From assembly GCA_946479855.1 (NCBI GenBank), contig CAMLHL010000061.1:1-16768 (forward strand): a stretch of DNA of 16,768 nt, given 5' to 3'. The stretch comes from an uncultured Pseudomonadota bacterium. GTDB taxonomy: Bacteria > Pseudomonadota > Gammaproteobacteria > Burkholderiales > Rhodocyclaceae. Numbering within the stretch: the first letter of the stretch is position 1; the number at the start of each line of letters is the position of its first letter. The position numbers and the translations under genes are program-made. Shown here in pieces: positions 1 through 6,635 of this stretch. Under the pieces are notes generated by a model. The model ran no database searches. It worked only from the letters and a program-made list of their open reading frames with translations, and had not been told where the DNA came from.

Positions 1-994
1 AGCTGTTGCCCCACCAGGTGTCGTTCATCGGGTCGCCGTCGCCGATGATGGTGACCGGCCACAGGTTGCTGCGGAAGCTGTTGTTGATGGCGATGTGACC
101 GCCCTTGGCGCCATAGAAGTAGATGCCGGTGACGTTGTGGGCGATCAGGTTGTCGACGAAGACGATGCGGTTGAGCGGGTTCATCGGTGAGTCGGCCATG
201 ATCCCGTGGGCGCAATGAACGATCTCGTTGCCCTGGACCAGGGCCGCCGAGGTTTCCTTGAGCGCGATGCCGGCGCCGGAGGCGTCCATGGCGTGCAGGA
301 TGCGGTTGTTGCGGATGATCAGGCCATCGGAATTCAGGGCGATGATGCCGGTAGAATTTTTCTCCAGACGGTTGCGCTCGATCAGGCTGCGGTGCGAGAA
401 CAGGAAATTGAAGGCACGCCGACTGTCGCGGATGGTATTGCCGGTGTAACGGTTGTGTGGCGAATTGCTGACCGTAACGTCGCGGATCTGGGCGATGTCG
501 TTGTCTTCGATGCGATTGCCGGTGCTGTACCAGAGGCGCAGACCGTCACCGCGCTCGGCCGAGTCGACGGGCCGCGAGCGGATGCGGTTGCGGCGCACCA
601 CGCTGTCGTTTGTCCGGTGCAGCGCGATGCCGAACAGCACGTCCTCGATGCGGTTGTTTTCGATCAGCAGTTCCTTGCCTTCGCTGACCATGATGCCGCT
701 GTCGATGGCGTCGTGCGAGTCGCCGCTGTTGCGCAGTATCAGGCCGCGGATCGTCACATGATCGGCCTTGATGGTCAGTACGGTGCCTTTGCCGCCACCA
801 TCGATGATCACCTTGCCGTTGCCCTCCAGCGTCAGGGGCTTGTTGAGTACGGCTGGGCCGCGATAGGTGCCGGGCGGCAGCCGCAAGACGCTGCCCGGCA
901 GGGCGGTGTCGAGCCAGGCTTGCAGGGATTGATCGGCGTCGGCGCTGAGCGAGAGGCCCAGGCAGAACAAGGCGAGGAAGAAACGAACGGTCAT
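1..994 (-). CDS. nosD: NosD-family periplasmic beta-helix protein (C-terminus cut by window edge)
   Basis: The gene starts at an ATG at 994 and reads 331 codons to the left edge without a stop, so the C-terminus is missing. The N-terminus (MTVRFFLALFCLGLSLSADA) is a Sec signal peptide with likely cleavage near residues 18-20. The rest is a right-handed parallel beta-helix made of repeated Asn-rich turns (for example IENNRIEDVLFGIALH, IIRNNRILHA, and LIAHNVTGIYFYG). These are the PbH1/CASH repeats of NosD, the periplasmic accessory protein thought to help assemble the copper sites of nitrous oxide reductase together with the NosFY ABC transporter. ERGDGLRLWYS and FNFLFSHRSLIERN align by eye with conserved stretches of NosD, and the visible end (MNDTWWGNS) resembles the NosD tail. 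No nos gene lies upstream; the upstream neighbour is a signalling gene 67 bp away. Shine-Dalgarno support is weak. A generic NosD-like beta-helix protein outside a nos cluster is the main alternative. Confidence 0.72.
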   Translation of the reverse strand, partial: MTVRFFLALFCLGLSLSADADQSLQAWLDTALPGSVLRLPPGTYRGPAVLNKPLTLEGNGKVIIDGGGKGTVLTIKADHVTIRGLILRNSGDSHDAIDSGIMVSEGKELLIENNRIEDVLFGIALHRTNDSVVRRNRIRSRPVDSAERGDGLRLWYSTGNRIEDNDIAQIRDVTVSNSPHNRYTGNTIRDSRRAFNFLFSHRSLIERNRLEKNSTGIIALNSDGLIIRNNRILHAMDASGAGIALKETSAALVQGNEIVHCAHGIMADSPMNPLNRIVFVDNLIAHNVTGIYFYGAKGGHIAINNSFRSNLWPVTIIGDGDPMNDTWWGNS

Positions 995-1061
995 TGGACC
1001 GGAATTAAGCCATCAGGGAGGGGTTTCCGCCTCGACCTGCATCAATTTTTGCTGATGAGCA

Positions 1062-2396
1062 CTATTCCCAGTACTCGGTCACTTCGCTGGCCCAGGCGGT
1101 GGCGGCGAGCAGGGCGCGATTGACGGTGTGCGGATCGACACCGGCGGCCAGGGCCGTGCTTTGCATGCGCGGCAAATCGAAATCCTCGCTGGCTTCGGCC
1201 ACGGCAAGCAGCGGCGCGTAGGGGCCGCGGCGCTCGAGCAGCGCCTGGCGGATTTCGTCGGCGATCGGCAGGTCGTTCAACGTTTCGGCCAGCGGGCGGC
1301 GCAGCAGGCGATCGAGGCAGGAGAAGATGCCGGTCAGGAATAGCGGGTCATTCGATTGGCCGGGCATCATCTGCTCACCGAGCGATTCCATCAGCCGGCC
1401 ACGCGTCAGTGCGTTCTCGACCAGCAGCCAGTCGCCAAACTGCGGTTCGCGCACGGAAAAGAGGAGGACGGCCAGCCAGCGGGTCAGACGTTGGCGGCCA
1501 AGCAGGACCAGTGCCTGAGCGAGCGATTCGATGCGATGGCTCAGGCCGAGCGCCGGAGAATTGAGGTAGCGCAGGATGCGGAAACTGAGGAGCGGATCGA
1601 GCTTCAGCGCCTCGGCGATCTCGGCGGTTTCGGCATCGCCCTGGACTAGGCGCATCAGATTGAGCAATTGCGCCTTGTGCGGGTCGCCGGTTTGTTCCTG
1701 GTAGAGGCTTGGGGCCGATTCGGCGAACTTGCCATGAAAGTTGTCGAAGTACCACTGGTGGCAGAAAAGATGGTCGTCGAAGGTTTCGACATTGCAGGCC
1801 AACAGGCGGACCGGGCGGCTTCGCTCGCCGGCGCGGACGGCGGCGGAAAAATCGCGGATCGCGTTGGCTTCGTTGCCACCGACATCGACAGCGGCGTAAT
1901 CGACCTGCTGGATGACCTTGGCGAAGGCGCGATGCCGGGGCTGGCGGAAAACACCGACCTGCAGGCCGCGCTGGTGCAGCTGCCCGATCATTTCGCAGAC
2001 CCGGTCGCCGTCGGCGTCGGGGGCCAGCTGGATGAGCAGGACGATATTTGCCGTTTTCAGGCGGTCGACCGCAGGCAGGTCGAGACTGGATGAACTGAGC
2101 GGGATGAATGTCTGGCTGGTATTCCAGGCATCGGGGCTGGCATTCAGGGTGTCGAGCAGGATCTGGTCGAAATCGCGTTGGTGGCCGTCGCTGGCATCGG
2201 CCAGCACGCTCGATTGCTGGAGATGAAAGAGGTGGCCGGAAAGGCGGTTGTCACGGTCAAAAACGGCTTCCCGGCGAAGGAAGGCCGAGGTCATGGCCGG
2301 CTCGGCTTGCGGCGGCGGGCTGACGATGGTGACGGCGCTCGAGGCCTCTGTTTGGCCGGCCTTTTTGCCAAACAGCTTTTTCAGGTTGTTGAACAC
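1062..2396 (-). CDS. Degenerate EAL plus HDOD signal-transduction protein
   Basis: I chose the GTG at 2396 (444 aa), which has GAGGGGA just upstream and gives the N-terminus (f)MFNNLKKLFGKK. The in-frame ATG at 2459 lies inside the terminator hairpin of the preceding gene and is unlikely. Residues 38-230 resemble an EAL domain in layout (FLRREAVFDRDNRLSGHLFHLQ at the start, and FDNFHGKFA where active EAL proteins have a FQGYFF-like end). The EAL signature and the acidic metal ligands (DDFG-type) are absent, so phosphodiesterase activity is not expected. Residues 240-430 form an HDOD domain (LNLMRLVQGDAETAEIAEALKLDPLLSFRILRYLNSP, then the RIESLAQALVLLGRQRL helix). This matches the YuxH/CdgJ-type EAL-like plus HDOD family of cytoplasmic adaptors, which regulate motility, biofilm or cyclic-di-GMP responses in other bacteria. 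The specific target here is unknown. Confidence 0.85.
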   Translation of the reverse strand: MFNNLKKLFGKKAGQTEASSAVTIVSPPPQAEPAMTSAFLRREAVFDRDNRLSGHLFHLQQSSVLADASDGHQRDFDQILLDTLNASPDAWNTSQTFIPLSSSSLDLPAVDRLKTANIVLLIQLAPDADGDRVCEMIGQLHQRGLQVGVFRQPRHRAFAKVIQQVDYAAVDVGGNEANAIRDFSAAVRAGERSRPVRLLACNVETFDDHLFCHQWYFDNFHGKFAESAPSLYQEQTGDPHKAQLLNLMRLVQGDAETAEIAEALKLDPLLSFRILRYLNSPALGLSHRIESLAQALVLLGRQRLTRWLAVLLFSVREPQFGDWLLVENALTRGRLMESLGEQMMPGQSNDPLFLTGIFSCLDRLLRRPLAETLNDLPIADEIRQALLERRGPYAPLLAVAEASEDFDLPRMQSTALAAGVDPHTVNRALLAATAWASEVTEYWE

Positions 2397-2412
2397 GCGC
2401 GTCCCCTCAAAG

Positions 2413-2462
2413 AAAATGCCCACCGCAGGGTGGGCATTGGGTCCACCCTGCGGTGGCATTTT
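2413..2462 (-). terminator. Strong rho-independent terminator after the ppiC gene
   Basis: The two arms, 2413-2433 and 2443-2462, are inverted complements of about 20 bp with a single bulged base and a 9-base loop (GCATTGGGT on the plus strand). The arms are GC-rich in the middle and run from AAAA to TTTT at the ends. Read on the minus strand, the hairpin follows the PPIase stop by about 18 bases and leads into TTTTCTTTG, a fair U-tract. The A/T ends also make it potentially bidirectional. It separates the yciB-yciI-bolA-ppiC operon from the EAL/HDOD gene, so the latter should have its own promoter or depend on read-through. Confidence 0.85.
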
Positions 2463-2480
2463 CGCATGCTGAGGCAGGGT

Positions 2481-3272
2481 TTAGTTGACCTTGGCCTTGT
2501 TGCGCAGTTCCTTGACCAGATTCTCGACCTGTTGCTGGCCGGCGCGCTGTTGCAGTTGCGGCTTGACCTGGTCGAACGGCGGCGGGGTCATCGGACGGGA
2601 ATCGTCGAGCTGGATCACGTGGTAGCCGAAATCGGAGTGCACCGGCACCTTGGTGTATTCGCCCTTCTTCAGCTTGCCCAGTGCCTCGCCGAACGGCTTG
2701 ACGTAGGCGTTCGGCGAGCTCCAGCCGAGTTCGCCGCCCTTGTCCTTGGAGCCGGGGTCCTTCGATTGCTTGGCCAGGTCGGCGAACTTCTCGCCCTTGT
2801 CGAGCTTGGCGATGATCGCCTTGGCGTCTTCTTCCTTTTCGACCAGCACGTGGCGGGCCTTGTATTCGGTGCTGCCGAGGTTGTTCTTGATCAGTTCGTA
2901 TTCGGCCTTGAGTTGGGCTTCGCTGATCGGATGGGCCTTGACATAGTCGGACAGGTAGGCGCGGATCAACACGGCCTGCTTGGCGAGTTCGATCTGGCCC
3001 TGGATGTTGGCGTTCTTGTCCAGGCCCTTCTTCTTGGCTTCCTGGGCGATGACTTCGCGGCGGATCAGCTCTTCCTTGACGGCGCTTTGCAGTTCAGGAG
3101 AGTCGGCGTTGCCCTGGGCCTTTTGCTCGGCGACGAAGGCGTCGTAGACGCCCTGGGAAATCGGCTGGCCATTGACGGTGGCAACGGCCTTGCCCTTGTC
3201 GGCGGCGAAAATCGGGGCGGAAACAATGGCGCCGGCGACAAGCAGGGCGGCCAGGCGAGAGAGTTTGAGCAT
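2481..3272 (-). CDS. Periplasmic parvulin-type peptidyl-prolyl isomerase
   Basis: This 263-aa protein catalyses cis-trans isomerisation of X-Pro bonds and probably acts as a periplasmic or outer-membrane folding chaperone. The N-terminus (MLKLSRLAALLVAGAIVSAPIFAADKG) is a Sec signal peptide, with likely cleavage after the IFA at 21-23. Residues 28-125 form a helical SurA/PrsA-like N-terminal chaperone region (ATVNGQPISQGVYDAFV). Residues 136-227 form the parvulin rotamase domain, with YKARHVLV at the start, FADLAKQSKDPGSKDKGGELGW in the middle, and FGYHVIQLDD at the end. The tail is basic and Gln-rich. The ATG at 3272 has AAGGA eight bases upstream. It lies 34 bp after bolA as the last gene of the operon and ends at a strong terminator. 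Close relatives in Betaproteobacteria are annotated as PpiC/PrsA-type isomerases. The exact symbol is not settled by sequence alone. Confidence 0.92.
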   Translation of the reverse strand: MLKLSRLAALLVAGAIVSAPIFAADKGKAVATVNGQPISQGVYDAFVAEQKAQGNADSPELQSAVKEELIRREVIAQEAKKKGLDKNANIQGQIELAKQAVLIRAYLSDYVKAHPISEAQLKAEYELIKNNLGSTEYKARHVLVEKEEDAKAIIAKLDKGEKFADLAKQSKDPGSKDKGGELGWSSPNAYVKPFGEALGKLKKGEYTKVPVHSDFGYHVIQLDDSRPMTPPPFDQVKPQLQQRAGQQQVENLVKELRNKAKVN

Positions 3273-3306
3273 TTATCTATCCTTGGGTGGAGGGAATAAC
3301 AGAAAA

Positions 3307-3573
3307 TTATACGTCGCCGGGGGCTTCGGCGCGAATGCTGAGCGCATGAATCCGGCCGCGCATCAGGTCACCGGCAGCATCATAAATCATGCGATGACGG
3401 GCAACGGTGTTTTTTCCGGCAAAGGCGCGGGCGATTATGGTGACTTCGTAGTGGCCGCCGTCCCGGGCGCCGGCATGGCCGGCATGCCGCTGGGAATCGT
3501 CGTGAATGGTCAGGGCGTCCGGTTCCAGTACAGCCAGCCGCTGGCGCAGCAGCTCGATGGTTTCGACGCTCAC
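3307..3573 (-). CDS. bolA: BolA family protein
   Basis: This 88-aa protein has the full BolA fold signature: an N-terminal helix ([22 protein letters not shown]), then [23 protein letters not shown], then [19 protein letters not shown] and IHALSI. The conserved histidines, H60 in the RHR motif and H76 in IHAL, are the usual Fe-S/glutaredoxin-partner ligands of the family. BolA proteins work with monothiol glutaredoxins in Fe-S cluster trafficking. In E. coli, BolA also acts as a stress-linked regulator of morphology and biofilm. The start is a GTG at 3573 that overlaps the stop of the upstream yciI-like gene as GTGA, which indicates translational coupling. The upstream partner yciB affects cell-envelope morphology, consistent with a shared envelope or stress context. 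Confidence 0.93.
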   Translation of the reverse strand: MSVETIELLRQRLAVLEPDALTIHDDSQRHAGHAGARDGGHYEVTIIARAFAGKNTVARHRMIYDAAGDLMRGRIHALSIRAEAPGDV

Positions 3574-3872
3574 GCCGGCAACACCTGCTTGAAGGGCTTG
3601 ACGGTGACTTTTTCGTAAACCCCGGCCGCGATGTAGGGATCGGCATCCGCCCAGGCCTGGGCGACGGCGAGCGAGGCGAACTCGGCGACGATGACGCTGC
3701 CGGTGAAGCCGGCCGGGCCGGGATCGGGCGAGTCGATGGCCGGACAGGGGCCGGCGACGACCAGTCGGGCCTCGTCCTGCAGGGCCTGCAGGCGTTCGAG
3801 ATGGGCGGCGCGGGCGGCAAGGCGTTGGGCTAGCGTGCCGGCCCGGTCTTCACCGATGATGACGTAGAGCAT
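3570..3872 (-). CDS. YciI-like protein
   Basis: This 100-aa protein belongs to the YciI/YCII family, which has a small ferredoxin-like alpha-beta fold. It starts [31 protein letters not shown] and ends [24 protein letters not shown]. The conserved His (H24, in AHLERL) and Asp (D78, in ADPY) of the family's putative active site are both present. No reaction is established for most members, so no function is assigned. The ATG at 3872 shares its A with the last base of the yciB stop (TAATG). The 3' end overlaps bolA by four bases, so it sits in the middle of a coupled operon. Confidence 0.9.
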   Translation of the reverse strand: MLYVIIGEDRAGTLAQRLAARAAHLERLQALQDEARLVVAGPCPAIDSPDPGPAGFTGSVIVAEFASLAVAQAWADADPYIAAGVYEKVTVKPFKQVLPA

Positions 3873-4477
3873 TACTTGTCTTCCTCAACGTATTTGGACA
3901 GCAGCAGGCCCTGACCGAGCACGAAAACGAGCATCAGACCCATGCCGCCGAACAGTTTGAAATTGACCCAGATGTCGGTCGGGAAATTGAAGGCGACGAT
4001 CAGATTGAGCGCCCCCATGAATGTGAAAAAGGCGATCCATGACAGGTTGACCTTGCCCCAGATCGGCTCGGGCAGTTTCATCTGCTCGCCGAGCATGGCC
4101 TTGATCGGGTTTTTCTTGAGGACCAGGGCGCTGAACGCCATGCTGCCGGCGAATACCCAGTAGAGGATGGTCGGCTTCCACTTGATGAAGGCTTCGTTCT
4201 GGAAGGCCAGGGTCAGTCCGCCGAAAACGACGACGAGTCCGAGGCTGACCCAGAGCATCTTGTCCACCTTGCCGTGCCGGAAATGCACCCAGATGATCTG
4301 GGCGACGGTGGCGACGATGACCACGACTGTGGCCAGCAGGATCGGCGCCACCTTGACGTCGACCGCCGAGCCAAGCAGTGTGCCGACCCAGCTGGCGGCG
4401 AGTTCGGGATTCTTTTCCGAGTATTTGAAGCTGGCAAAAAAGAGGATGACGGGGAAGAGGTCGAAGAGTAGTTTCAT
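3872..4477 (-). CDS. yciB: Septation protein A / inner-membrane-spanning protein YciB
   Basis: This 201-aa polytopic inner-membrane protein opens with [19 protein letters not shown]. It carries the family core [30 protein letters not shown], then a [10 protein letters not shown] loop, then [29 protein letters not shown] and IWVNFKLFG. About five or six hydrophobic segments are visible. YciB (also called IspA or IspZ) supports cell-envelope synthesis and septation in enterobacteria. It is about 20 residues longer than E. coli YciB, mainly through an extra stretch near residues 25-45 ([19 protein letters not shown]). It is the first gene of the operon. No Shine-Dalgarno is visible before the ATG at 4477, and a TATAAT lies only eight bases upstream, so the transcript may be leaderless. 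Confidence 0.95.
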   Translation of the reverse strand: MKLLFDLFPVILFFASFKYSEKNPELAASWVGTLLGSAVDVKVAPILLATVVVIVATVAQIIWVHFRHGKVDKMLWVSLGLVVVFGGLTLAFQNEAFIKWKPTILYWVFAGSMAFSALVLKKNPIKAMLGEQMKLPEPIWGKVNLSWIAFFTFMGALNLIVAFNFPTDIWVNFKLFGGMGLMLVFVLGQGLLLSKYVEEDK

Positions 4478-4530
4478 GGCGGGGCATTATATACTGCCGA
4501 AAACCTCTGACCCGCAAGCACGAAGGCCCT
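4478..4530. promoter_or_regulatory. Divergent promoter region between yciB and the HD-GYP regulator
   Basis: The 53-bp gap separates two divergent genes, so both promoters should lie in or near it. On the minus strand, TATAAT at 4486-4491 is a perfect -10 box. A start site seven bases further on would fall within two or three bases of the yciB ATG. On the plus strand, TATACT at 4490-4495 is a good -10 for the response regulator and would leave a leader of about 29 bases containing AAGG before the ATG at 4531. Neither side has a convincing -35 hexamer, so an activator or extended contacts may be needed. The two -10 boxes overlap, so the two promoters may compete for polymerase. Confidence 0.45.
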
Positions 4531-5583
4531 ATGCACAACGTCCTGATCATCGATGACAGCGAGATCAACCTGACCCTGATCAAGGCGCTGGTCCTCAAGC
4601 TCGGCGACTGCGGCCCGGTTCTTTTCGACAATCCGGTGAAGGCGCTGGCGTGGTGCCGCAGCAACGTGCCGGATCTGGTCATCGTCGACTACATGATGCC
4701 GGACATGGACGGTCTGAGATTCATCAGCGCCTTCCGGGCGCTGGACGGGCACAATGAAATTCCGGTGCTGATGATCACTGCCAACGACCAGAAGGATGTC
4801 CGTTACGACGCCTTGCTCGGCGGCGCCAACGATTTCCTGACCAAGCCGATCGACCGCATCGAGTTCTCGGCCCGTGTCCGCAACATGCTGGCGCTGCGCA
4901 CCGGACAGAAGTTTCTGGCCGATCGTGCCGAACATCTGATGGCGCTGGTCGACGAAAGAACCGAGGAAATTCGCGAGCGCGAGAAGGAACTGATTTTCCG
5001 CATTTCGCGCGCCGCCGAATTCCGCGATCCGGAAACCGGCGCCCATATCCAGCGCATGGCGCATTACTCGCAGATCATCGCCCGGGAGATGGCGCTCAGC
5101 CCGGGCCAGCAGAACCTGATTCTCGAAGTGGCGCCGATGCACGATGTTGGCAAGATCGGCATTCCCGACCACATCCTGCTCAAGCCGGGCCGGCTGACGC
5201 CGGAAGAGTTCGAGGTCATGAAAGGGCATGCGCGGATCGGCTACGAGCTGCTCAAGGACAGCCATTCCGAGATCATGCGGGTCGGTGCCGAAGTGGCGAT
5301 TTCGCATCACGAGAGATACGACGGGACGGGCTATCCGCACGGCCTGGCGGGCGGCGATATTCCGCTGTTCGGGCGGATCGTCGCCGTCGCCGATGTTTTC
5401 GACGCCCTGACCTCGGAACGGCCATACAAGCAGGCATGGTCGATGGAGGATGCCCGCCAGTTCCTCGTGGACGGACGAGGCAGCCATTTCGATCCGCTGT
5501 GCATTGAGGCCTTTCTGGCCGCCTGGGACGAGGTGCTGGAAATTCGCCAGCGCTTCAGCGACGTCGAAGTACCGCAGATTTGA
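4531..5583 (+). CDS. REC-HD-GYP response regulator (probable cyclic-di-GMP phosphodiesterase)
   Basis: This 350-aa protein has two domains. Residues 3-122 are a receiver: acidic pair D8-D9, phospho-acceptor D53 in VIVDYMMPDMDG, T83 in MITAND, and K105 in TKPID. A helical linker (about 125-155, DERTEEIREREKEL) leads to an HD-GYP domain at 156-340. The domain shows E163, H172 (ETGAHIQRMAHY), the H204-D205 pair in MHDVGKIGIPD, and HHERYDGTGYP at 259-269. All the signature metal and GYP residues are intact, so hydrolysis of cyclic-di-GMP to pGpG or GMP is likely, as in RpfG-type proteins. AAGG lies four bases before the ATG. An HPt gene follows 55 bp downstream, and no histidine kinase is in the window. 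Phosphorylation of D53 would be expected to control the phosphodiesterase. Confidence 0.93.
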   Translation: MHNVLIIDDSEINLTLIKALVLKLGDCGPVLFDNPVKALAWCRSNVPDLVIVDYMMPDMDGLRFISAFRALDGHNEIPVLMITANDQKDVRYDALLGGANDFLTKPIDRIEFSARVRNMLALRTGQKFLADRAEHLMALVDERTEEIREREKELIFRISRAAEFRDPETGAHIQRMAHYSQIIAREMALSPGQQNLILEVAPMHDVGKIGIPDHILLKPGRLTPEEFEVMKGHARIGYELLKDSHSEIMRVGAEVAISHHERYDGTGYPHGLAGGDIPLFGRIVAVADVFDALTSERPYKQAWSMEDARQFLVDGRGSHFDPLCIEAFLAAWDEVLEIRQRFSDVEVPQI

Positions 5584-5638
5584 ACATGATCGGCGATGGC
5601 GCTTGGTGCCGCCGGGACCGAATAAGGAAAGAAGAAAT

Positions 5639-5974
5639 ATGGCTGGAGCTTTTGTGCTGGACCGCGGGTTGATTCTCGATCGACTGGGCGGTGACGAAGA
5701 GATTTACGCGATGATGGTCGACATGTATGTCCAGGACGTCGAGAACAACTGCACCGCCATCGCGGCGGCTTTCGCACAGGGTGACGCTGCGGCGTTGCGC
5801 CGCGAAGCGCATACCATCAAGGGCTTGCTGGCCACGTTTTCGGACGATGCCGGCGCTGCCGAAGCGGCGGAAATCGAGCATCAGGCGCGGCTGGGTGAAG
5901 TGGCGGCGCTTGGTGATGCCGTCATCGGCCTCCAGCAGCGGCTGCGCGAAGTGGCCGGGGTATTAGCCGGGTAA
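5639..5974 (+). CDS. Stand-alone HPt (histidine phosphotransfer) protein
   Basis: This 111-aa single-domain protein has the HPt helix-bundle pattern (MAGAFVLDRGLILDRLGGDEEIYAMMVDMYVQDVENN). The phospho-accepting site is H58 in REAHTIKGLLATF, followed by a helix (AAEAAEIEHQARLGEV). Such proteins pass phosphoryl groups between receiver domains. The frame is open further upstream, but the ATG at 5639 has a purine-rich AAGGAAAGAAGAAAT leader and gives a normal HPt length. It lies 55 bp after the REC-HD-GYP gene, so the two are probably co-transcribed. Its last 12 bases overlap the end of bioD on the opposite strand. The residues after the active His (GLLATFSDD) differ from the common AHTLKGSS-type helix, but the His and Lys are intact. 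Confidence 0.88.
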   Translation: MAGAFVLDRGLILDRLGGDEEIYAMMVDMYVQDVENNCTAIAAAFAQGDAAALRREAHTIKGLLATFSDDAGAAEAAEIEHQARLGEVAALGDAVIGLQQRLREVAGVLAG

Positions 5975-6625
5975 ACGCAGGAAAGCGGCAGCGCCGCTGC
6001 TGTCGCCGTTCGGCCGGTGCGGCACGACGCCGAGCAGCGGCGCCGGCAGCAGGGCTTCCAGTGTTTGCCGGTTTTCGTCGTAGCGCGCCATCGCCGGATC
6101 GATGCGGTTGGCGACCCAGCCAGCCAGCCTGAGGCCGCGGGCAGCAATGGCCTCCGCTGTCAGCAGCGCATGGTTGATGCAGCCGAGGCGCAGGCCGACA
6201 ACCAGGATCACCGGCAGGCCGAGGGCTACCGCCAGATCGGCGGTGCTGCGGTCGACCCCGAGCGGAACGCAAAAACCGCCGACGCCTTCGACGATGAGCA
6301 GATCGGTCTGTTGCCGGGCCTGCTCGCAGGCGGCCGTGATTGGCCCGAACTCGATGGCGATTCCTGCCTCGGCGGCCGCGATGTGCGGCGCGATGGCCGG
6401 GCCGAAACAATACGGATTGACGATTTCACGCGGCAGCTCGACATTACCGGCGGCGCGGATGGCCTCGACGTCATCGTTCAGTCCGGCGGCATCGGTGCCG
6501 GCGGCAATCGGCTTGAGGCCGGCGGCTTTCAGGCCAGCGAGCCGGGCGCGCTGGAGCAGGGCGCAGGTAATGAAGGTCTTGCCGATTTCGGTATCGGTGC
6601 CGGTCAGGAAATAGGCGGAACTCAT
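5963..6625 (-). CDS. bioD: Dethiobiotin synthetase BioD
   Basis: BioD is an ATP- and CO2-dependent enzyme that closes the ureido ring of 7,8-diaminopelargonate to form dethiobiotin. The 220-aa product (from the ATG at 6625) begins MSSAYFLTGTDTEIGKT, with the P-loop GTDTEIGKT at 9-17. It continues with KPIAAG at 38-43, the VEGVGGFCVPL motif at 112-121, and VANRIDP near 171, which belongs to the nucleotide-base pocket. An in-frame ATG at 6649 would add eight residues (MPENERPP) and overlap bioC. Family proteins usually start close to the YFLTGTDTEIGKT block, so I prefer 6625. It is the last gene of the bioFHCD operon. Its tail overlaps the convergent HPt gene by 12 bp, with no room for a separate terminator. 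Confidence 0.95.
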   Translation of the reverse strand: MSSAYFLTGTDTEIGKTFITCALLQRARLAGLKAAGLKPIAAGTDAAGLNDDVEAIRAAGNVELPREIVNPYCFGPAIAPHIAAAEAGIAIEFGPITAACEQARQQTDLLIVEGVGGFCVPLGVDRSTADLAVALGLPVILVVGLRLGCINHALLTAEAIAARGLRLAGWVANRIDPAMARYDENRQTLEALLPAPLLGVVPHRPNGDSSGAAAFLRLPG

Positions 6626-6635
6626 TGGCGGGCGC

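Noticed and set aside
995..1061. Possible hairpin (GATGC/GCATC-like) between the EAL/HDOD gene and nosD
   Set aside because: The stem is only about five base pairs with no U-tract, so it cannot be called a terminator.
206..1123. Plus-strand ORF of 305 codons
   Set aside because: It is antisense to the NosD-type gene, whose minus-strand reading gives a signal peptide and clear beta-helix repeats. The plus reading has no recognisable domain.
2178..3299. Plus-strand ORF of 373 codons
   Set aside because: It spans the 5' part of the EAL/HDOD gene, the terminator and the whole PPIase gene on the opposite strand. It is Leu/Gly/Asp-rich shadow sequence caused by high GC.
4474..5487. Minus-strand ORF of 337 codons opposite the HD-GYP gene
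   Set aside because: The plus strand encodes intact REC and HD-GYP motifs. The antisense product is His/Arg/Asp-rich without a fold and would also overlap the yciB start.
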